A DNA stretch of 37,850 bases from Bacteroidales bacterium (GTDB lineage Bacteria > Bacteroidota > Bacteroidia > Bacteroidales > Bacteroidaceae). Position 1 is the stretch's first letter. Each line of letters starts with the position of its first letter. Below the pieces are notes generated by a model. The model was not told where the DNA came from, searched no databases, and was given only the letters and a program-made list of their open reading frames with translations. Made by a program: the position numbers and the translations under genes. The stretch is from the NCBI GenBank assembly GCA_004556745.1, contig SFFY01000019.1, forward strand, positions 1 to 37,850, read 5' to 3'. Shown one piece after another: positions 31,637 to 37,850 of this stretch.

Positions 31637-32551
31637 ATGGAAAAGATAATTGGGTTGATCGATGCCCCCTTTACGCCGTTTTATGAAGACGGCACTGTGA
31701 ACTTCGAACCGATTCCCGAATATGCCGACCTGCTGCGGCGCAACGGACTTAAAGGCGTGTTTATCAACGGCTCTTCCGGCGAGGGCTATATGCTCACCGA
31801 GGAAGAGCGCATGCAGTTGGCAGAGGTGTGGGTGAAGGCCGTTCCCGAAGATTTCAAGGTAATCGTCCACGTGGGCAGTACCTGCGTGGCAAGCAGTCGC
31901 CGCATGGCAGAGCACGCGCAGCAGATTGGCGCGTGGGGCATCGGCGCCATGGCTACGCCGTTCCCGCGCATCGGCCGCATCGAGGAACTCGTGAAATATT
32001 GCGAGGAAATAGCCGCCGGCGCACCGCAGTTGCCTTTCTACTATTACCACATCCCGGCTTTCAACAACGCCTATCTCTCGATGCTCGACTTCCTCAAAGC
32101 CGTGGACGGGCGCATTCCCAACTTCGCGGGCATCAAGTACACTTTTGAAAGCCTCTACGAGTACAACCGCTGCCGCCGCTACGCCGGAGGCAAGTTCGAC
32201 ATGCTGCACGGGCAGGACGAAACCATTCTGCCCTGCCTCGCCATGGGCGGCGCACAGGGCGGCATAGGCGGCACGACCAACTACAACGGCCGCTGCCTCA
32301 CGGGCATTCTCGACGCTTGGGCGGCAGGCGACCTCGAAAAGGCGCGTGAGCTGCAAAACTATGCGCAGGACGTGATCGACGTGATTTGCCACTTCCGGGG
32401 CAACATCGTGGGCGGCAAGCGCATCATGAAACTCATCGGCCTCGACCTCGGCCCTAACCGCACGCCCTTCCAAAACCTTACCGACGAGGAGGAAGCGCAG
32501 CTGCGCAGTGAACTCGAAGCCATCGACTTCTTCAACCATTGCAATAAATAG
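31637..32551 (+). CDS. nanA: N-acetylneuraminate lyase
   Basis: Cleaves N-acetylneuraminate to N-acetylmannosamine and pyruvate in the cytoplasm. The 304-aa protein has the DHDPS/NAL TIM-barrel fold. The substrate-carboxylate loop is FINGSSGEGYML at 43-54, the catalytic Tyr137 is in FYYYHIPAF, and the Schiff-base Lys167 is in FAGIKYTFES. The YYYHIP sequence and GIGGTTNYNG region favour the sialic acid lyase branch over dihydrodipicolinate synthase. A 74-bp gap holding a perfect hairpin separates it from the mutarotase-symporter fusion, which supports a two-gene sialic acid operon. No ManNAc epimerase is nearby. Confidence 0.93.
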   Translation: MEKIIGLIDAPFTPFYEDGTVNFEPIPEYADLLRRNGLKGVFINGSSGEGYMLTEEERMQLAEVWVKAVPEDFKVIVHVGSTCVASSRRMAEHAQQIGAWGIGAMATPFPRIGRIEELVKYCEEIAAGAPQLPFYYYHIPAFNNAYLSMLDFLKAVDGRIPNFAGIKYTFESLYEYNRCRRYAGGKFDMLHGQDETILPCLAMGGAQGGIGGTTNYNGRCLTGILDAWAAGDLEKARELQNYAQDVIDVICHFRGNIVGGKRIMKLIGLDLGPNRTPFQNLTDEEEAQLRSELEAIDFFNHCNK

Positions 32552-32562
32552 CCTGTTCCAAA

Positions 32563-32592
32563 TATTCCGGATTACCCGGATAATCCGGAATA
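32563..32592 (+). other. Perfect 12-bp hairpin between nanA and the symporter gene
   Basis: tattccggatta (32563-32574) pairs perfectly with taatccggaata (32581-32592) around a 6-nt loop. No T run follows, so it is not a standard terminator. It could stabilise the nanA message end or act as a processing or partial attenuation site. Confidence 0.65.
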
Positions 32593-32625
32593 TCCGGCTT
32601 TGCCGGGAAAACTACATAAAACTTT

Positions 32626-35304
32626 ATGCCTTTCCATACCATTCGGGCGCGAGCCATTGCCGCCCTGCTTTGCCTCCTTGCGCTCAGCGCCTTTGCGCAG
32701 GGTGGGGGGGCAGACAATCCTTTCAACACCGTTTCTTACCGTTCGCTGCCGCCGCTCACGGTGCGCGGCCAGGGCGTTTCTGCGCCGTTTGCCGGTGCCG
32801 TGCCGCAGGGCGTGGCGGTAGCAGGCGGCTGCAATTTTGCCGATGTGCCCGCTGCCGAGGGCTGTCAGAAAATATTTTATGATGATGTCTATCTCATTGA
32901 TGCCGAGCGCGGCGGCCAGTGGCAGCGCGTAGGCACTTTGCCACGCCCCTTGGCCTATGGCGTGAGCGTGCCTTTGCCCGACGGAGGCGTGGCTTGCGTG
33001 GGCGGTACGGATGGGAAGCAGAGCCGCGCGGAAGCGTTTGCCTTACATATATATAATAATGAGTGCAAGACATCGCCGTTGCCTTCCCTGCCCGTTGGGC
33101 TCCACAATGCGGCGGGCGCGTTTGGCGGAGGCTATATATATATATTGTGTGGCGAGACCAACGGCGCAGCCTCGAACGGCGCGTTCCGCCTGCGCTATCC
33201 CGGCGGTACGGAGTGGGAGCGACTGCCCGACGTGCCGGGGGCGGGGAGAATGCAGCCCTGCGCCGTGGTGCAGAATGGATCGACGGGTAGCAACCTCTAC
33301 CTCTTCGGCGGCTATGACACCTCGGGCGCAGACAGTGCGGCGGTACATACCGACGGCCTCGTCCTCGACCTGCGCTCCATGGCATGGCGCAGCATCGCCC
33401 CGATCAAGCCCCATGGCTCTGACAAGCTGCAAACGCTCATCGGGGCAAATGCCGCCGCCTCGGGCTGCTGCCACATCGTGTGCTTCGGCGGCGTAGATGC
33501 CGACGTGTTCCGCAAGGCGGTGAATCGTCCCTACGAACTCCGCCGTCTGGAGGCGCAGGGCGATGCCGCCGCAGAGGAGTTGGCAACCCTGAAACGCGAG
33601 GCCGACGAATATCTGCGCCACCCCGCAGAATGGTATCGCTTCCGAAACGAATTGCTTATTTATAACACCATTACCGACACTTGGGTCACCGAGTCGCAGT
33701 CGCCCCTGCTGGCGCGTGCCGGCGCAGGTCTGGTAACGCTTGCCCCCGGGCGTTGGCTGCTGGTGGGCGGCGAGGAGAAGCCCGGCGTGCGGGCTGCCGA
33801 TGTGACGGAGGTGACGCTGGACGTGCGCACCGACTTCGGCCTGCTCAACTGGGCGGTGCTGGCCGCCTATCTCATCGGCATGGTGCTGCTCGGCTACTAC
33901 TTCATGCGGCGCGAGGGCGGCGCGGGCGACTTCTTCACCGGCGGCGGCCGCGTGCCTTGGTGGGCGGCGGGCATGAGCATCTACGCCACGATGCTTTCCG
34001 CCATCACGTATATGGCCTATCCCGCCAAAGCCTTCGCCACCGACTGGACGTACTACCCGATGCTCGTCACCATACTCCTTGTGTCGTTCCCCGTAATCCG
34101 TTACTACCTGCCCTTCTTCCGCCGGCTCAACGTAACGAGCGCGTACGAATATCTCGAGCGCCGCTTCAACGCTGCCACGCGCCTCATGGCCAGTGCCTTG
34201 TTCATCGTGTTCATGGTGGCGCGCATGGCGCTGGTGCTCTATCTCCCCTCGCTCGCGCTCACGGCCGTGACGGGCATAGATATATATGTGTGCATCGTGC
34301 TGATGGGTTGCGTCACGATACTCTATTGCACGATGGGCGGCGTTGAGGCCGTGGTGTGGGGCGACGTGGTGCAAGGCTTTATCCTTGTGGGCGGTGCGGT
34401 GCTGGCGGCCGTTTTCCTGATCTTCGGTACCGAGGGCGGCTTTGATGGCTTCCTTGCCATTGGCAGCGAGGCAGGCAAGTTCCGCCTCTTCGACTGGAGC
34501 TTCGACTACCGCTCCGCAACGTTCTGGGTAATCATACTCGGCGGCATGGCCAACAACCTCATCTCTTACACCTCCGACCAAACCGTCATACAGCGTTACC
34601 TCACCACCAAGGACGAGCGCAGCGCAAGGCAGAGCATCCTGATGAACGGCGCGATGAGCGTGGGCGTGTCCATCGTGTTCTTCGTAATCGGTGCGGGATT
34701 GTACACGTTTTATAAGACCAACCCAGCGGCGATGGACTTCACGATGCAGAAGGCCGATGTCATCTTCCCCTTCTTCATGATGAGCCAGTTGCCCGCCGGC
34801 GTGGCGGGGCTGCTGATTGCCGCCGTGTTTGCCGCCACGATGAGCACAATATCTTCAAATATCAACTCCGTGGCCACGGCGTTCAGCATCGACTTCTACA
34901 AGCGCCGCCGTCCGCAGACGGGCGACAAGGAAATGCTGCGCGTGGCGCGGCGGGCGTGTGTGGCGGCGGGCGTTATCGGCATGGTCATCGCCCTGCTCAT
35001 GGCCACGTGGGAAATCCTTTCGCTCCTCGACTTCTTCCAGGAAATCCTCGGCCTGCTCTCGGGCGGTTTGGGCGGACTGTTCCTGATGGGCATCTTCGTG
35101 CCGCGCATCGGCGGCAAGGCAGCCCTCACGGGCTTTGTGTGCGGTGTGGCAGCCGTATTTGCCACGAAATATTGCACCGAAGCCAGTTTCCTGCTCTATG
35201 GTTTCATTAGCATGCTCGTCTCCGTGCTCACCGCCCTGCTCGCCTCCTATGTGTTCAAAGAACCGCGCGGCGGCAAAGGGCTTACTTGGAAGACGCTGGA
35301 ATAA
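32626..35304 (+). CDS. Fusion of kelch-type cyclically permuted mutarotase and sodium:solute symporter
   Basis: An 892-aa envelope protein in two parts. After a signal peptide (1-25, LLCLLALSAFAQ), residues about 28-395 form a kelch-repeat beta propeller with blades around VAVAGGCNFADV, VACVGGTDG, IYILCGETNG, LYLFGGYDTSG, IVCFGGVDAD and WLLVGGEEKPG. It resembles NanM-type sialic acid mutarotases in permuted form. From about 408 to 885 runs a sodium:solute symporter domain with 12 or more membrane segments, including GRVPWWAAGMSIYATMLSA and ATMSTISSNINSVAT. The likely role is to convert alpha-sialic acid to the form imported and then take it up with Na+. It follows nanA on the same strand. The substrate is inferred from that neighbour. 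Confidence 0.9.
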   Translation: MPFHTIRARAIAALLCLLALSAFAQGGGADNPFNTVSYRSLPPLTVRGQGVSAPFAGAVPQGVAVAGGCNFADVPAAEGCQKIFYDDVYLIDAERGGQWQRVGTLPRPLAYGVSVPLPDGGVACVGGTDGKQSRAEAFALHIYNNECKTSPLPSLPVGLHNAAGAFGGGYIYILCGETNGAASNGAFRLRYPGGTEWERLPDVPGAGRMQPCAVVQNGSTGSNLYLFGGYDTSGADSAAVHTDGLVLDLRSMAWRSIAPIKPHGSDKLQTLIGANAAASGCCHIVCFGGVDADVFRKAVNRPYELRRLEAQGDAAAEELATLKREADEYLRHPAEWYRFRNELLIYNTITDTWVTESQSPLLARAGAGLVTLAPGRWLLVGGEEKPGVRAADVTEVTLDVRTDFGLLNWAVLAAYLIGMVLLGYYFMRREGGAGDFFTGGGRVPWWAAGMSIYATMLSAITYMAYPAKAFATDWTYYPMLVTILLVSFPVIRYYLPFFRRLNVTSAYEYLERRFNAATRLMASALFIVFMVARMALVLYLPSLALTAVTGIDIYVCIVLMGCVTILYCTMGGVEAVVWGDVVQGFILVGGAVLAAVFLIFGTEGGFDGFLAIGSEAGKFRLFDWSFDYRSATFWVIILGGMANNLISYTSDQTVIQRYLTTKDERSARQSILMNGAMSVGVSIVFFVIGAGLYTFYKTNPAAMDFTMQKADVIFPFFMMSQLPAGVAGLLIAAVFAATMSTISSNINSVATAFSIDFYKRRRPQTGDKEMLRVARRACVAAGVIGMVIALLMATWEILSLLDFFQEILGLLSGGLGGLFLMGIFVPRIGGKAALTGFVCGVAAVFATKYCTEASFLLYGFISMLVSVLTALLASYVFKEPRGGKGLTWKTLE

Positions 35305-35340
35305 AAAACTAATTTTTTTTATTAACCCACGAAATTTTTA

Positions 35341-35577
35341 TTTTGCCCACGACATTTTTATGCCCACGAATCTCACGAATCTACACGAATCTCGTGCTTT
35401 GCGTTTTAATGGCGACCTGTTCGGTCGCACGAATCGCACTAATTCAATATTTTCGGCTGCGCTCGGATGTTATTCGTGAAAAGTCGTGCGACCGAACAGG
35501 TCGCCATTTAATTCGTTGAAAAAGATTCGTGTAGATTCGTGAGATTCGTGGGCAAAATAAAAATGTCGTGGGCAAAA
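35341..35577. repeat. Palindromic repeat of the cccacgaatctcacgaat family, copy 2
   Basis: The outermost arms of 20 bp pair perfectly (35341-35360 with 35558-35577, ttttgcccacgacattttta and complement). Inside are cccacgaatctcacgaatc and its inverse. Further in are gcgacctgttcggtcgcacg and its inverse. The centre includes attttcggctgcgctcgg at 35449-35466. It fills the 337-bp gap between the symporter fusion and the ABC-F gene. No promoter box was recognised there. Confidence 0.88.
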
Positions 35578-35641
35578 AAGATTTTCGAGGAAAAATAATT
35601 ATTCGAGGAAAATAAGTTAATCCAACCAACAGGTTAATTCA

Positions 35642-37579
35642 ATGCTATCAGCTGAAAATATCTCCGTGTCGTTTGGTGCAACGCCGCTGTTCGCCGGCGC
35701 CACCTTTGTCATCAATAAGAAAGACCGCATCGCCCTCGTGGGCAAAAACGGCGCAGGCAAATCCACCCTTCTGAAAATCCTTGCCGGCGAGCAAGAACCA
35801 ACCTCCGGCACGCTGATCCGCCAGCGCGACATCACCGTGGGCTATCTGCCGCAGGTGATGGTGATTGCCGACGAGCACACCGTAATCGAAGAAGCCGAAA
35901 AGGCGTTCGACCACGTCAATGAGATGCAGGAGCATCTCGACAACCTCAACAAGCAACTCCTGGGGCGCACCGACTACGAAAGCGAGGAATATCTGCAACT
36001 CGTGGAAGAGTTCTCCCACGAGAACGAACGCTTCCAACTCATGGGCGGCATTAACTACCGCGCCGAAATGGAGCGCACGCTGCAAGGCCTCGGCTTCAGC
36101 CGCACCGACTTCGACCGTCCCACGCGCGAGTTTTCCGGCGGCTGGCGCATGCGCATCGAACTGGCAAAGCTCCTGCTGCGCCGCCCCGACGTGCTGCTGC
36201 TCGACGAACCGACCAACCACCTCGACATCGAGAGCATACGCTGGCTCGAAAACTTCCTCGCCCGCAGCGGCAGCGCGGTGGTGCTCGTGAGCCACGACCG
36301 CGCTTTTATCAACAACGTGACCAACCGCACGATGGAAATCTCCTGCGGCGAAATCGTGGACTATAAGGTGACCTACAACGAGTTTGTGCGCCTCCGCGCC
36401 GAACGCCGCGAGCACCAGCTCCGCGCCTATCAGAATCAGCAGAAAGAGATAGCCGACATCAAGGACTTCATAGAGCGTTTCCGCTACAAGCCCACCAAGG
36501 CCGTGCAGGTGCAGAGCCGCATCAAGCAGCTCGAAAAGATAGTGCCGATTGAGATAGATGATGTGGACAACTCCGCCCTGCGCCTCAAATTCCCGCCCTG
36601 CACGCGCTCCGGCGATTTCCCCGTGGTGTGCGAGGACGTGCGCAAGGACTACGGGGCGCACTGCGTGTTCTCTGACGTGAACCTGCGCATCAAGCGCGGC
36701 GAGAAAGTGGCATTCGTGGGAAAGAACGGCGAGGGTAAGTCCACGCTCGTCAAGTGCATCATGGGCGAGATACCCTTTACAGGCACGCTTACCATTGCCC
36801 ACGGCGTACAGATAGGCTATTACGCGCAAAACCAGGCGCAGCTTTTAGACGAGAGCCTCACCGTGTTTGATACCATCGACCGCGTGGCAGTGGGCGACGT
36901 ACGTCTGAAAATCCGCGACATTCTCGGCGCGTTTATGTTTGGCGGCGAAGCCTCCGACAAGAAAGTCAAGGTGTTGAGCGGCGGCGAGCGCAGCCGCCTC
37001 GCGATGATAAAGCTTCTCCTCGAGCCCGTCAATCTGCTGATTCTCGACGAACCGACCAACCACCTCGACATGCGCACCAAGGACGTGCTGAAAGAAGCCA
37101 TCCGCGAGTTCGACGGCACGGTAATCCTCGTGAGCCACGACCGCGACTTCCTCGACGGGCTGGTCACGAAGGTGTATGAGTTTGGCGGCGGCAAGGTGCG
37201 CGAGCATCTCGGCGGCATCTACGACTATCTGCAAAAGAAAGATATGGAAAGCCTCGACGAACTGCATCTCCAGCCCGCTCGTCCCAATCCCGCTGCGCCT
37301 GATGCTGCTCCGAAGGAGGCAGGGGAGGGTAGGGTCACCTACGAGCAGCAGAAGGAGAAGGCGCGGCGCGTGCGCAAGGCCGAGAAAGCCGTGGCGGAAT
37401 GTGAGGCGGCCGTGACGCGCCTCGAAGAGCACAAGGCTGCCCTCGAAGCCCGCCTTTCCACGCCCGAGGGTGCTGCCGACACCGCCCTCTTCGCTGAATA
37501 TGCCGATACGAAAGAACAGCTCGAAGCCGCCGAAACCGCTTGGGCGGAGGCAATGGAAGCGTTGGAAGAATTGGGATAA
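35642..37579 (+). CDS. ABC-F family ATPase (ribosome-associated, Uup/EttA-like)
   Basis: A soluble 645-aa protein with two ABC domains and no membrane segments. Domain 1 has Walker A GKNGAGKST at 34-42, signature FSGGWRMRIELAKLL and Walker B VLLLDEPTNHLD. A linker of about 80 residues rich in Arg, Lys and Gln (RAERREHQLRAYQNQQKEI) matches the P-site tRNA interaction motif region. Domain 2 has Walker A GKNGEGKST near 360-368, signature LSGGERSRLAMIKLL and LLILDEPTNHLD. A charged, coiled-coil C-terminal tail runs from about 560 (KARRVRKAEKAVAECEAAVTR), as in Uup. Such proteins act on translating ribosomes. Antibiotic protection is possible but nothing in the sequence shows it. A very strong hairpin follows the stop. 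Confidence 0.94.
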   Translation: MLSAENISVSFGATPLFAGATFVINKKDRIALVGKNGAGKSTLLKILAGEQEPTSGTLIRQRDITVGYLPQVMVIADEHTVIEEAEKAFDHVNEMQEHLDNLNKQLLGRTDYESEEYLQLVEEFSHENERFQLMGGINYRAEMERTLQGLGFSRTDFDRPTREFSGGWRMRIELAKLLLRRPDVLLLDEPTNHLDIESIRWLENFLARSGSAVVLVSHDRAFINNVTNRTMEISCGEIVDYKVTYNEFVRLRAERREHQLRAYQNQQKEIADIKDFIERFRYKPTKAVQVQSRIKQLEKIVPIEIDDVDNSALRLKFPPCTRSGDFPVVCEDVRKDYGAHCVFSDVNLRIKRGEKVAFVGKNGEGKSTLVKCIMGEIPFTGTLTIAHGVQIGYYAQNQAQLLDESLTVFDTIDRVAVGDVRLKIRDILGAFMFGGEASDKKVKVLSGGERSRLAMIKLLLEPVNLLILDEPTNHLDMRTKDVLKEAIREFDGTVILVSHDRDFLDGLVTKVYEFGGGKVREHLGGIYDYLQKKDMESLDELHLQPARPNPAAPDAAPKEAGEGRVTYEQQKEKARRVRKAEKAVAECEAAVTRLEEHKAALEARLSTPEGAADTALFAEYADTKEQLEAAETAWAEAMEALEELG

Positions 37580-37593
37580 GCGTTTTCGTTAAG

Positions 37594-37635
37594 CCCCAAA
37601 GAGGGTGTGCCGATTTTGGCACACCCTCTTTGGGG
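37594..37635 (+). terminator. Strong hairpin terminator after the ABC-F gene
   Basis: A perfect 18-bp stem (37594-37611 with 37618-37635, ccccaaagagggtgtgcc and complement) with a 6-nt loop. The following sequence ttatatag is only modestly U-rich. It starts 15 bp after the stop. Confidence 0.82.
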
Positions 37636-37671
37636 TTATATAGAGTTCATATTCATGCACCTTTTCTTGAC

Positions 37672-37740
37672 ATTTTCGGCTGCGGCTCGGCATAATCCAA
37701 GTAAACTTGGCTTCTGCGCTCGCCTTGCACAAACGCTCGT
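37672..37740. repeat. Copy of the gagcgcagccgaaaat module
   Basis: Begins attttcggctgcggctcgg (37672-37690) and contains aagtaaacttgg and ctgcgctcgccttgcac. Read in reverse complement it follows the same order as the module at 12811-12941. It is non-coding. Confidence 0.6.
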
Positions 37741-37759
37741 TTTATTTACGAATGTTTTT

Positions 37760-37850
37760 TAGCCCACGAATTTCACGAATTTACACTAATCTCTTTCAAT
37801 GATTAAAATGGCGACCTAGTCGGTCGCACTAATCTCACGAATACGTTGAA
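37760..37850. repeat. Palindromic repeat of the cccacgaatctcacgaat family, copy 3 (cut by window end)
   Basis: The left arm tagcccacgaatttcacg, followed by gcgacctagtcggtcgcac, is seen. The inverted right arm would lie beyond 37850. Confidence 0.75.

Overview
The window looks like chromosomal DNA of a Bacteroidales bacterium, plausibly a GC-rich member of the Prevotellaceae (genus-level guess, low confidence). The reasons are: Bacteroidetes-type promoters (TTTG, then 19-23 bp, then TAnnTTTG), no Shine-Dalgarno sites at most starts, a type IX secretion plug-domain protein, secreted GH20 and GH29 glycosidases, an M64 peptidase, a two-gene agmatine-to-putrescine route, and many palindromic intergenic repeats. 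Base composition is GC-rich by eye. I see no transposase, integrase, phage gene or CRISPR array, so this is core genome rather than an island.

Layout. 1-2.7 kb: agmatine deiminase and N-carbamoylputrescine amidase (agmatine to putrescine), separated by a 221-bp palindromic element. 2.6-3.0 kb: convergent terminators flanking arrays of short palindromes. 3.0-7.6 kb (minus): purB, an RluB-type pseudouridine synthase with a long Gly/Tyr/Arg-rich N-terminus, and asnS, with a related palindromic repeat in both gaps. 7.8-10.7 kb (plus): a PLP aminotransferase overlapping an FtsX/LolE-type permease, then a 55-aa protein with its own promoter and terminator. 10.8-12.8 kb (minus): a UDG-superfamily glycosylase overlapping an unrecognised 461-aa protein. 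13.0-17.6 kb (minus): ftsK, a LolA-like protein, trxB and an NlpC/P60 lipoprotein, tightly packed. 17.8-20.0 kb: divergent M64 peptidase and BadF-type sugar kinase. 20.5-23.1 kb (minus): tRNA-Gly, an NhaD-type antiporter and pfkA. 23.2-30.5 kb (minus): GH20 hexosaminidase, TRIC/UPF0126 channel, D-2-hydroxyacid dehydrogenase, T9SS plug-domain protein and GH29 fucosidase. 30.7-31.5 kb (plus): RNase P RNA and two identical tRNA-Lys genes. 31.6-35.3 kb (plus): sialic acid lyase and a kelch/mutarotase-sodium symporter fusion. 35.6-37.6 kb (plus): an ABC-F ATPase, a strong terminator and more repeats.

How the genes work together. Several loci suit a host-glycan lifestyle. GH20 would release terminal GlcNAc/GalNAc and GH29 fucose. 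The mutarotase-symporter fusion would equilibrate and import sialic acid, and the lyase would split it into ManNAc and pyruvate. The BadF-type kinase could phosphorylate the released amino sugar. No sialidase, ManNAc epimerase or NagA/NagB is in the window, so the pathway is incomplete here.

The most unusual content is intergenic. At least four families of long palindromes occupy most larger gaps. The two copies of the 221-bp element have mirror-symmetric arms and differ by a compensatory base-pair change, which suggests that the folded structure itself is maintained.
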